Assembly: GCA_963799455.1 (NCBI GenBank)
Contig: CAWCXF010000001.1
Coordinates: 62,001-126,000 of the forward strand
DNA: 64,000 bases
Source of the DNA: CAWCXF01 sp963799455
Lineage (GTDB): Bacteria > Pseudomonadota > Alphaproteobacteria > Rhodobacterales > Rhodobacteraceae
Direction of reading: 5' to 3'
This document shows positions 56,992 to 64,000 of this stretch, in pieces. Each line of letters begins with the position of its first letter. Within the stretch, counting starts at the first letter, position 1. The notes under the pieces were generated by a model that saw nothing but the letters and a program-made list of their open reading frames with translations, made no database searches and was not told where the DNA came from. Made by a program: the position numbers and the translations under genes.

Positions 56992-57744
56992 GTGCGCGAC
57001 CGCTTCAGCGTCGAGGGCCGGGTCGCCTGCGTCACCGGGGCGAGCTCCGGCCTGGGCCGCGCGGTCGCGTCCGCCCTGGCGCGGGCCGGCGCGCGGGTGG
57101 TCGGGCTGGCGCGTCGGGCGCAGGCGCTGGAGGAGTGGAGCGCGCAGGCGCAGGGCGAGACGGCCGCCCTCGTGGCCGACCTCGCGGATCCGCGCGCGAT
57201 GGCGGGCGTCGCGCGCCGCGCGGCCGAGGCGTTCGGGCCCCCCGACATCCTCGTCAACGCGGCCGGCCTCAACGCGCGCCAGCCGGCCGACGAGGTGACG
57301 GCGCAGGGCTGGCAGGCGACGCTCGACCTCAACCTGTCGACCCCGTTCTTCCTCGCCCAGGCGATGGTGGCGCCGATGAAGGCCCGGGGATGGGGCCGGA
57401 TCGTGAACTTCGCCTCGCTCCAGACCGAGCGGGCGTTCCCGGACGGGATCGCCTACGGCGCCTCGAAGGGCGGGGTGGGCCAGCTCACCCGCGCGATGGC
57501 CGAGGCCTGGTCGCGGCACGGGATCACCGCGAACGCGCTGGCGCCGGGGTTCTTCCCGACCGAGCTGACGGGCCCGGTGTTCGACGACGCCGAGCTGGCC
57601 GCGCGCCACGCGGCGCAGACCTGCGTGGGGCGCAACGGCGCGCCCGACGACCTGATCGGGCCGGCCCTGTTCCTGTGCTCGCCCGCCTGCGCCTACGTCA
57701 CGGGGCAGATCCTCCGCGTCGACGGGGGGTTCAGCGCGAAATGA
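56992..57744 (+). CDS. SDR family oxidoreductase
   Basis: The 250 residues start at GTG 56992, five bases after the hpsN stop. The NAD-binding motif is VTGASSGLGRAVASALARAG, the active site is Ser in VNFASLQTER with Y-x-x-x-K in IAYGASKGGVGQL, and the C-terminal family block is QILRVDGGFSAK. With the next gene it may interconvert the stereoisomers of dihydroxypropanesulfonate through a keto form, as HpsO and HpsP do. The assignment to HpsO is tentative. Confidence 0.85.
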   Translation: MRDRFSVEGRVACVTGASSGLGRAVASALARAGARVVGLARRAQALEEWSAQAQGETAALVADLADPRAMAGVARRAAEAFGPPDILVNAAGLNARQPADEVTAQGWQATLDLNLSTPFFLAQAMVAPMKARGWGRIVNFASLQTERAFPDGIAYGASKGGVGQLTRAMAEAWSRHGITANALAPGFFPTELTGPVFDDAELAARHAAQTCVGRNGAPDDLIGPALFLCSPACAYVTGQILRVDGGFSAK

Positions 57745-58727
57745 AGGCGCTGGTCTACACCGGCCCCGAGGCGCTCGACTACCGCGAGGTGCCCGAGCCC
57801 CTGGCGCGCCCCGGGGAGGTGCGGATCGAGGTGTTGCATGTGGGCATCTGCGGCTCGGACCTGCACGCCTTCGCCGGCCACGACCCGCGCCGCCCCGCGC
57901 CGCTGATCCTCGGGCACGAGGCGGTGGGCGTGGTGGCGGAGGGGCCGCTCGCGGGGCGGCGGGTGACGGTGAACCCGCTCGTCACCTGCGGGGCCTGCGC
58001 GCACTGCAGGGCCGGGCGCGAGAACCTCTGCGCGGCGCGCCAGATCATCTCGATGCCGCCCCGCGAGGGCGCCTTCGCCGAGCGCCTCTCGATGCCGCCG
58101 GGCAACCTCGTCGTCGTCCCCGAGGGCGTCCCCGCCGAGAAGGCCGCGCTGGCCGAGCCGATCGCCTGCGGCTGGCACGCGGTCCGCCTCGCGCGGCGCG
58201 CCGCGTCCCTCCCCTTGGAGGAGGCGCGCTGCCTGGTGCTGGGCGGCGGCGCCATCGGCTACGGCGCGGCGCTCGCGCTCGCAGCCCAGGGCGCGCCCGC
58301 GATCGCCCTCGCCGAGACGAACCCCGCCCGCCGCGCCGTGATCGCGCGGGCCGGCGGGGTCGAGGCCCTCGACCCCGCGCAGGTCGGGCCGGAGCGCGCG
58401 GACATCGTGATCGACGCGGTGGGCCTCGAGGCGACGCGCGCGCAGGCCTGCCGGGCGGTCCGACCGGGCGGGGTGATCGCGCATGTCGGCCTCGGCGCGG
58501 CGTCGGGCGGGCTCGACATCCGTCGGATGACCCTCCAGGAGATCACCTTCATCGGCACCTACACCTACGCCCGCTCCGATTTCGCCGCCACGGCGCAGGC
58601 CATCTTCGACGGGCGGCTGGGCGCGCTCGACTGGATCGAGCGGCGCGCGCTGAAGGACGGGGCGCGCGCCTTCGCCGACGCGAGATCGGGGCGCGCCGCC
58701 GCGCCGAAGATCCTGCTCGAGCCGTGA
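57741..58727 (+). CDS. Zinc-dependent alcohol dehydrogenase family protein
   Basis: The 328 residues overlap the SDR stop (ATGA). Catalytic zinc ligands appear in HVGICGSDLHAF and LILGHEAVG, and the structural zinc cysteines in CGACAHCRAGRENLC. The NAD fold follows (CLVLGGGAIGYGAALALAAQ). It closes the ABC-hpsN operon and is a candidate HpsP-like 2-dehydrogenase. The substrate is inferred only from context. Confidence 0.87.
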   Translation: MKALVYTGPEALDYREVPEPLARPGEVRIEVLHVGICGSDLHAFAGHDPRRPAPLILGHEAVGVVAEGPLAGRRVTVNPLVTCGACAHCRAGRENLCAARQIISMPPREGAFAERLSMPPGNLVVVPEGVPAEKAALAEPIACGWHAVRLARRAASLPLEEARCLVLGGGAIGYGAALALAAQGAPAIALAETNPARRAVIARAGGVEALDPAQVGPERADIVIDAVGLEATRAQACRAVRPGGVIAHVGLGAASGGLDIRRMTLQEITFIGTYTYARSDFAATAQAIFDGRLGALDWIERRALKDGARAFADARSGRAAAPKILLEP

Positions 58728-59101
58728 GCCGGGCCGCGCGGCCCCCGGACCGGCCGCCGCGCCGCCGCCCCCCGGCCGGACGGCGCAGGTCTCGCCCATG
58801 GGCGCGCGACCACGACGGCCTCGAAGGGCGGGACGACGCCCCTGGCGCCCGGCCGGCCGGGGCCTGCGCCGCGCGATCTGCGGCCTCCCCGCCCGGCCGG
58901 GTCGGCCCATGCCTCGGTCCCGAGCGCGGCGGGCACGCCGCCCGTCCGGCGGCGCGCGGGCGTTTGCGCTTGGACATGGCATCGCGGACGCAGTAGGGAT
59001 CCCCGGGCCCGAGCTGACTCCACGCACGCGACGAACGGCCGCGATCCGCAGGACGGCCGCGCGGGGGCGGGAGCGCCGGGACGCAGCAAGGGAGGACCTC
59101 C
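58728..59101. other. Intergenic region upstream of the TTT transporter
   Basis: No gene is supported; frames are Arg/Pro-rich. A GGCCGCGCGGCC palindrome lies just after the dehydrogenase stop. The final part holds AAGGGAGGACCTCC, the ribosome binding site for the receptor gene; no clear promoter is visible. Confidence 0.45.
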
Positions 59102-60055
59102 ATGAAACCGATGCCGCTCGTCGGCGCCATCCTCGCGCTCGGGCTCTCGTCCGCGGCGGGGCTCGCGCAGGACTACCCCACGAAGCCCGTCACCTACATC
59201 ATCCCCTTCAACGCCGGCGGCGAGTCCGACATCGCGGCCCGCCTCCAGCAGCCCGTGTTCGAGCGCATCACCGGCCAGCCGATGGTGATCCAGTACCTCG
59301 AGGGCGCCGGCGGCGCCCAGGCCTGGTCGCAGCTGGGCGGGATGGAGGGCGACGGCTACACCGTCATGGGCTCGAACCTGCCCCACATCATCCTGCAGCC
59401 GATGGCCCAGGACGTGGGCTACACCACCGAGGACGTCGCCACCGTCTCCTTCTTCCAATACACGCCCGACGCCATCGTGGTGCCGTCGGGCAGCCAGTTC
59501 CAGACGCTCGCGGACCTCGTGGCCTACGCCGAGGCGAACCCCGGCATGGTGACCTTCTCGGGCTCGGGCACCAACTCGGCCAACAACGTGGCCCAGGCGC
59601 GCTTCGACGACCTCGCGGGCGTCACCACGACCTACATCCCCTTCTCGGGCACGACGCCCGCCATCACCGCCGTGCTCGGCGGCGACGTCATGGCCGGGTT
59701 CAGCTACAGCACGGCCGCCATCAACCAGGGCGACGCGGTGCGCGTCCTCGCCATCGCGTCGGACGAGCGCGTGCCGAGCTTCCCCGACGCCCCGACCTTC
59801 AAGGAGCTCGGCTACGACATGGTGGGCGGCGCCTATCGCGGCGTCGCGGTCCCGGGCTCGACGCCCGAGGGCGTCCGCGAGGCGCTGTCCGACATCCTCG
59901 GGCAGGTGAACGCGGACCCCGAGTTCGTCCGGAAGATGGAGGAGGGCGGCTTCGTCGTGATCGACGTGCCCTACGCCGACGTGCCGGCCTTCATGGAGGA
60001 GCGGCGCCAGGAGTACCAGGCCGCCGCGGAGCTCATGGGCATCGCGTCCGACTGA
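59102..60055 (+). CDS. Tripartite tricarboxylate transporter substrate-binding protein (TctC/Bug family)
   Basis: This 317-residue periplasmic receptor has a Sec signal (residues 1-22, ending GLAQ). Bug-family features are YPTKPVTYIIPFNAGGESDI, GAGGAQAWSQLGG, TFSGSGTNSANNVAQARF and IPFSGTTPAITAVLGGDV. The ligand is usually a carboxylate held through its carboxyl group. With the membrane genes downstream and a tartrate dehydratase gene, D-tartrate is a reasonable guess. A hairpin (60080-60100) separates it from the permease genes. Confidence 0.9.
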   Translation: MKPMPLVGAILALGLSSAAGLAQDYPTKPVTYIIPFNAGGESDIAARLQQPVFERITGQPMVIQYLEGAGGAQAWSQLGGMEGDGYTVMGSNLPHIILQPMAQDVGYTTEDVATVSFFQYTPDAIVVPSGSQFQTLADLVAYAEANPGMVTFSGSGTNSANNVAQARFDDLAGVTTTYIPFSGTTPAITAVLGGDVMAGFSYSTAAINQGDAVRVLAIASDERVPSFPDAPTFKELGYDMVGGAYRGVAVPGSTPEGVREALSDILGQVNADPEFVRKMEEGGFVVIDVPYADVPAFMEERRQEYQAAAELMGIASD

Positions 60056-60079
60056 CCGCACGCGCGGACCGACGGAGCG

Positions 60080-60100
60080 GGGGGCGCGCCCGGCGCCCCC
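60080..60100 (+). terminator. Hairpin between receptor and permease genes of the TTT operon
   Basis: GGGGGCGC (60080-60087) and GCGCCCCC (60093-60100) form a perfect 8-bp stem with loop GCCCG. There is no T-run. It could limit read-through so that more receptor than permease is made. Confidence 0.45.
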
Positions 60101-60130
60101 TCGCCTCAGGCCTCATCTCGGGCGGCCCCC

Positions 60131-61672
60131 ATGGACAAGCTGGCCTACCTCGCCCTGGCGGCGACGCCGCTCAACCTCCTGCTGGCGCTCGGCGGGGTGG
60201 TGGCCGGCATCGTCATCGGCGCGCTGCCGGGGCTCTCGGCGACGATGGCGGTCGCGGTGCTCGTCCCGTTCACCTTCACGATGGACCCGGCCTCGGGCCT
60301 GATCGTGCTCGGCGCCATCTACACCGGGGCGATCTACGGCGGCTCCTACTCGGCGATCCTCGTCAACACGCCCGGCACGCCATCGGCCATCGCCACCACC
60401 TTCGACGGCTTCCCGATGGCCAAGCGCGGCGACGGGGCGCTCGCGATCTCGCTGGCCACGCTGGCCTCGGTCGCGGGCGGGCTCGTGGGCGCCCTGATGC
60501 TGATGTTCCTCGCGCCCCCTCTCGCCCAGGTGGCGCTCGCCTTCGGCCCGCCGGAGTACTTCTGGCTCGCCGTGTTCGGGCTCACCCTGATCTCGGCGCT
60601 GTCGGTCGGGAACCTCCTCAAGGGGCTGATCGGCGCCTGCTTCGGGCTCTTGCTGTCGATGGTCGGCATCGCCGTCGTGGGCGCCGACGTGCGCTTCACC
60701 ATGGGCTCGCAGACGCTGCTGGGCGGCATCGACATCGTCGCGGGCCTGATCGGGCTCTACTGCATCCCCGTCCTGATCGACCTCGTGGCGACGCGCGACC
60801 CCCATCTGAGGGTGGCGAGCGAGTCGGGCGGCTTCCGCCTGCGCGAGTCGTGGCGGATCGTGAGGGGCGAGAAGCTCAACCTGCTGCGCTCCTCGGTGAT
60901 CGGCACGGTGGTGGGCATCCTGCCGGGCGCCGGCGGCTCGGTGGCGAGCCTCGTCTCCTACTCGGAGGCGCGGCGCTCCTCGCGCCACCCCGAGCGCTAC
61001 GGCACGGGCGAGCCCGGCGGGATCATCGCCACCGAGGCCGCCAACAACGCCACCGTGGGCGGCGGCTTCATCCCCACGCTGGTCCTCGGCATCCCCGGCA
61101 CGCCGCCCGACGCGGTGATCCTCGGCGCGCTGCTTGTGCAGGGGATCCGCGTGGGGCCCACGCTCTTCACCACACAGGGCTCGATCGTCTACACCTTCAT
61201 CTTCGGACTGCTGATCGGCACCGTGCTGATGCTGCCGGTGGGCCTGCTCGTCGGGCGCTACGCCTACAAGAGCATCATCGCCATCCCCAAGGCGGCGCTG
61301 GTGCCGACCATCGCCTTCCTGACCGTCTTGGGCTCCTTCGCCATCCACAACAACCTCAACGACGTCGCCGTCATGCTGGGGCTCGGCGTGGGCGGCTGGC
61401 TGCTCAACCGCGCCGGCTACGCGCCGTCGCCCATCGTGCTGGGCCTCGTACTGGGGCAGATCGCCGAGCAGGGCTTCGTGCAGAGCTACCTGATCGGCAA
61501 CGCGCAGGGCGATGTCTGGGCCATGTTCTTCGGCCGGCCGATCAGCCTCGCCATCGTCGCCTTCGCCGCGCTGACGCTGCTCTACCCGCTCGCGGCGGCC
61601 CGGATCGGGGCGCGCAGGGCCCGTCGCTCGCGGGCGGACAGGATCGTGGAGAGCCGCGATGGCGGCGGGTAG
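60131..61672 (+). CDS. Tripartite tricarboxylate transporter large permease (TctA family)
   Basis: This 513-residue protein has about 11-12 membrane helices. The two inverted TctA motifs are clear: IVIGALPGLSATMAVAVLVP near the start, and VGILPGAGGSVASLVSYSEA with IIATEAANNATVGGGFIPTL and VLGIPGTPPDAVILGAL in the middle. Its end overlaps the TctB gene by 14 bases. It carries the transport function with the receptor and TctB. Confidence 0.94.
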   Translation: MDKLAYLALAATPLNLLLALGGVVAGIVIGALPGLSATMAVAVLVPFTFTMDPASGLIVLGAIYTGAIYGGSYSAILVNTPGTPSAIATTFDGFPMAKRGDGALAISLATLASVAGGLVGALMLMFLAPPLAQVALAFGPPEYFWLAVFGLTLISALSVGNLLKGLIGACFGLLLSMVGIAVVGADVRFTMGSQTLLGGIDIVAGLIGLYCIPVLIDLVATRDPHLRVASESGGFRLRESWRIVRGEKLNLLRSSVIGTVVGILPGAGGSVASLVSYSEARRSSRHPERYGTGEPGGIIATEAANNATVGGGFIPTLVLGIPGTPPDAVILGALLVQGIRVGPTLFTTQGSIVYTFIFGLLIGTVLMLPVGLLVGRYAYKSIIAIPKAALVPTIAFLTVLGSFAIHNNLNDVAVMLGLGVGGWLLNRAGYAPSPIVLGLVLGQIAEQGFVQSYLIGNAQGDVWAMFFGRPISLAIVAFAALTLLYPLAAARIGARRARRSRADRIVESRDGGG

Positions 61673-62186
61673 GGGGCCGCGCCGCGCCGCGCGCCCGGGG
61701 CGGCCGCACGACCCGCCCGGGACGCTGGCGGCGCTGGGCTTCATCGTGCTGGGGGTCGTGCTGGCCCTCCAGACCGAGGGGATGACGCCGATGGGATCGG
61801 TGTTCCCCCTCACCATCTCGCTGGCGATGATCGTCCTGTCGGCGGTCCTCGTCGCTTGGAACGTCGTCCGCGGGCTGAGGCCCGGACCCGATGGCGCGCC
61901 CGATGCCCCGGCCGAGGAGCCCGCGAGCGGGGGCGGCGGCTCGAACCGGCGCCGGGCGGCGTTCCTCGTCGCGATGGCGGCCTGGGTCGCGCTGGTCCCG
62001 GTGCTGGGCTTCCTCCTCGCGAGCGGGCTGGCCTACTTCTCGATCATGGCGATCGCGGTGCACGAGCGCATGTCGCCGCGCAGCGCGGCGCTGCTCGTGG
62101 CCATAGGGCTCGCGGTCCTGCTGGGGTTCACCCTCCTGATGGCGAGCGTCCTCAACATCCCCCTGCCCGGGGGCCTCCTCTTCTGA
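61659..62186 (+). CDS. Tripartite tricarboxylate transporter small permease (TctB family)
   Basis: The 175 residues contain four hydrophobic helices (LAALGFIVLGVVLALQ, FPLTISLAMIVLSAVLVAWN, MAAWVALVPVLGFLLASGLA and ALLVAIGLAVLLGFTLLMAS). The helix GFLLASGLAYFSIMA and the overall layout match TctB. A Gly/Pro-rich cytoplasmic loop separates helices two and three. The start inside tctA may be the one at 61659 or a later one; the first 25 residues are Arg-rich and not conserved. Confidence 0.85.
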   Translation: MAAGRGPRRAARPGRPHDPPGTLAALGFIVLGVVLALQTEGMTPMGSVFPLTISLAMIVLSAVLVAWNVVRGLRPGPDGAPDAPAEEPASGGGGSNRRRAAFLVAMAAWVALVPVLGFLLASGLAYFSIMAIAVHERMSPRSAALLVAIGLAVLLGFTLLMASVLNIPLPGGLLF

Positions 62187-62419
62187 GCCCGCCCCCCGAC
62201 GAGACCCCGGAGACGCCCCGACATGACCCAGCCCCCTCGCCATGCGACCGCGCCCATCCCCGACCCCGGCATGGGCGCGCCGGAGGCCGCCGGGCGGCGC
62301 CTCGACCCCGCCGCGCCCCGGCTCGGCATGGCCGGTGGCGGGCCCCTGCGCCTCGGGCGACGGGGGCGCATGACGCGCGAGGGCGCGCGCGCGCGCGTCG
62401 CCTGAGCGAGAGGCCCCCC

Positions 62420-63590
62420 ATGCGCATCACCGAGATCCGCGAGGCGACCGTCTCCATCGCCAGCCCGATCGCCAACGCCTACATCGACTTCTCGCGGATG
62501 ACCTGCTCGGTCGTCGCCGCGATCACCGACCAGACGCGCGACGGCCGCCCGGTCGTGGGGTTCGGGTTCAGCTCGAACGGCCGCTACGGGCAGGGCGCGC
62601 TTTTGCGCGACCGCTTCGTCCCCCGCCTGATGGAGGCCGATCCGGACGCGCTGATCGACCGCGAGCGCGCCAACCTCGACCCGTTCGCGATCTGGCGCAC
62701 CCTCATGACCAACGAGAAGCCGGGCGGGCACGGCGAGCGATCGGTCGCCGTGGGCACCCTCGACATGGCGGTGTGGGACGCGGTGGCCAAGATCGAGGAG
62801 ACGCCGCTCCACCGGCTCCTCGCCGACCGCTACCGGGGCGGGGTGGCCGACGAGGGCGTCTGGGTCTACGCCGCGGGTGGCTACTACCATCCCGGCAAGC
62901 CGATCGAGGGCCTGCGCGACGAGATGAGAATCCTACCTCGATCGCGGCTACCGGGTCTGCAAGATGAAGATCGGCCTCGCCCCGCTGGCCCGGGATCTGG
63001 CGCGGATCGAGGCGGCGCTCGACGTGGTGGGGGGCGGCGAGAACCTGTGCGTCGACGCCAACGGCCGCTTCGACCGCGACACCGCGATCGCCTACGCCGA
63101 CGCGCTCGCGCCCTACGGGCTGCGCTGGTTCGAGGAGGCCGGCGACCCGCTCGACTACGCGCTCCAGGCCGAGATCTCCGCGCGCTACCCGGGGCGGATG
63201 GCGACCGGCGAGAACCTCTTCTCGATGGCGGACGCGCGCAACCTGATCCGCCACGGCGGGATGGATCCTTCGCGCGACGTGCTCCAGTTCGACTGCGCGC
63301 TGTCCTACGGCCTCGTGGAGTACATGCGCACGCTCGACATGATGGCCGGGCACGGCTGGTCCACGCGGCGCGTCGTGCCCCATGGCGGCCACCAGATGTC
63401 GCTCGCCATCGCGGCCGGGCTCCATCTCGGCGGCAACGAATCCTACCCGGACGTCTTCGCGCCCTTCGGGGGCTTCGCCGACGACGTGGCGGTGGTGGAC
63501 GGCCGCGTCGGCCTTCCGGACGCGCCGGGCATCGGCATCGAGCGCCGCGCGGCGCTCCACGACCTCATGCGGCGCGAGCTGCTGGACTGA
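62420..63590 (+). pseudogene. tarD: Enolase-superfamily D(-)-tartrate dehydratase (TarD-like), one frameshift
   Basis: This enzyme dehydrates D-tartrate to oxaloacetate. The first part (MRITEIREATVSIASPIANA, SSNGRYGQGALLRDRFVPRL, GVWVYAAGGYYHPGK) breaks near 62930, where one base is extra in GAGAATCCTACC. The rest continues RVCKMKIGLAP (K-x-K base), VDANGRF (Asp), WFEEAGDPLD (Glu), TGENLFSMADARNLIRHGGM (Glu) and VVPHGGHQMSLAIAAGLHLG (His), then GNESYPDVF. These are the acid-base and magnesium residues of the family, and the whole pattern fits D-tartrate dehydratase closely. Repaired, the protein has about 390 residues. It follows a TTT transporter likely to import its substrate. Confidence 0.8.
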
Positions 63591-63684
63591 GCGGCCGAAG
63601 CACCTTCCCGTCGGCCCGGCCCCCGCCGTCCCGACCCCCGCCGTCCCGGCCCTCGAGCCGGGATCCCTCGTCCGGTCCGGGAGG

Positions 63685-63704
63685 CCCCGGCTCGGGGGCC
63701 GGGG
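63685..63704. terminator. Hairpin between convergent genes
   Basis: CCCCGGC (63685-63691) and GCCGGGG (63698-63704) pair around a six-base loop. It lies between the tarD stop (63590) and the convergent stop at 63736, so it could stop transcription from both sides. There is no T-run. Confidence 0.35.
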
Positions 63705-63735
63705 CGCGCGCGGCGCCATTCGCTCGAAGAGAACC

Positions 63736-64000
63736 CTACACGGCGCGGATGGCGACCATCACGTCGTCCTCGACGGCGATGCCCCTCTCGGCCGCCTCGC
63801 GCCGCAGGGCCGACCCCCGCCGGCCCGGCAGGCGGCTCCCCGGATCGGCCGCGATCTCGGCCGCGAGCAGCCCGAGCCGCCCCGCCGCGCCATCGCCCCC
63901 CATCGCGGCGGGATCGACCGCGAGGATCCACTGCCCGAGCCCCGGCGGCGGCCCGTCGGCGTCGAAGAGCGAGCTGGCCTGATGGGCGTAGTTGGCCCCG
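63736..64000 (-). CDS. Ldh family NAD(P)-dependent oxidoreductase, C-terminal part
   Basis: The last 88 codons enter from the window edge and read NYAHQASSLFDADGPPPGLG, QWILAVDPAAM, LGLLAAEIAADPGSRLPGRR and ERGIAVEDDVMVAIRAV, then TAG at 63738-63736. The 'G-F-LAIDPAAF' strand and the 'LPG-RR-A--R-A-EGI-V' end are typical of the malate/L-lactate/sulfolactate dehydrogenase family (YlbC/ComC). It converges on tarD. If it is ComC-like it could act on sulfolactate made by the HpsN-like enzyme; malate or ureidoglycolate are equally possible. Confidence 0.7.
   Translation of the reverse strand, partial: GANYAHQASSLFDADGPPPGLGQWILAVDPAAMGGDGAAGRLGLLAAEIAADPGSRLPGRRGSALRREAAERGIAVEDDVMVAIRAV

Noticed and set aside
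62223..62405. Possible 60-residue gene between tctB and tarD (MTQPPRHATAPIPDPG...)
   Set aside because: There is no ribosome binding site of note, the composition is Pro/Gly/Arg-rich, and no relative is known to me.

Overview
The window is very GC-rich DNA (third codon positions are almost all G or C). It is packed with uptake systems and oxidative catabolism: TRAP, BCCT, NitT/TauT-type ABC and tripartite tricarboxylate (TTT) transporters, choline sulfate and glycine betaine breakdown, and a sulfopropanediol-type dehydrogenase. It also holds a VPLPA-CTERM protein. Together these point to a marine or saline member of the Alphaproteobacteria, most likely Rhodobacterales. That placement is inference; no rRNA or tRNA gene is present.

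Layout. (1) 1-958: an ABC sugar-transporter ATPase and the last 35 codons of its MalG-type permease. (2) 1764-7831: a GMC oxidoreductase divergent from a complete TRAP transporter (dctP-dctQ-dctM) and an IclR regulator. (3) 7962-11491: choline-binding protein choX overlapping choline sulfatase betC, then a VPLPA-CTERM protein. (4) 12018-20315: an acetate module of acs, a DUF4212 protein, a frameshifted symporter, a CNB-CBS-DUF294 protein, an unknown membrane protein and a membrane-bound PAS/DnaQ-type exonuclease. (5) 20512-29512: a VOC protein, a BCCT transporter, a LysR regulator, and gbcA-gbcB-dgcA-like demethylation genes. (6) 30593-37741: an unusual three-gene cassette of an S8 protease, an animal-type heme peroxidase and a 976-residue SGNH-like/collagen-like/trypsin-like fusion.

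(7) 38182-47815: the rest of the broken sugar operon. The 5' part of malG overlaps malF by TGATG, and malF is split by an 8.3-kb Tn3-like element. That element carries a resolvase gene but no transposase of its own. Its 36-bp inverted ends and 5-bp target duplication are intact, and removing it restores the malF frame exactly. Inside it, one IS21 element sits in the resolvase gene, a second IS21 sits in the first one's istB, and IS1111-type and IS5-type elements sit further right. (8) 47.8-51.1 kb is a graveyard of IS66, IS6, ISL3, IS256 and IS3 remnants. (9) 51110-58727: a LacI regulator divergent from a NitT/TauT-type ABC transporter and an HpsN-like dehydrogenase with SDR and zinc dehydrogenase partners. 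(10) 59102-64000: a TTT transporter with D-tartrate dehydratase, and the end of an Ldh-family oxidoreductase.

How it fits together. The choline sulfate and betaine genes form a route from imported choline sulfate or betaine toward sarcosine. The ABC-hps-like block and the TTT-tarD block are each a transporter plus a matching first catabolic step. The sugar ABC operon (malF-malG-ATPase) is dead: one gene is split by the transposon, and another by a 37-kb block carrying most of the metabolic genes listed above. Several long conserved genes carry single-base frameshifts (symporter, gbcA, S8 protease, istA, malF, tarD). Either the assembly has residual indel errors or many genes are decaying.
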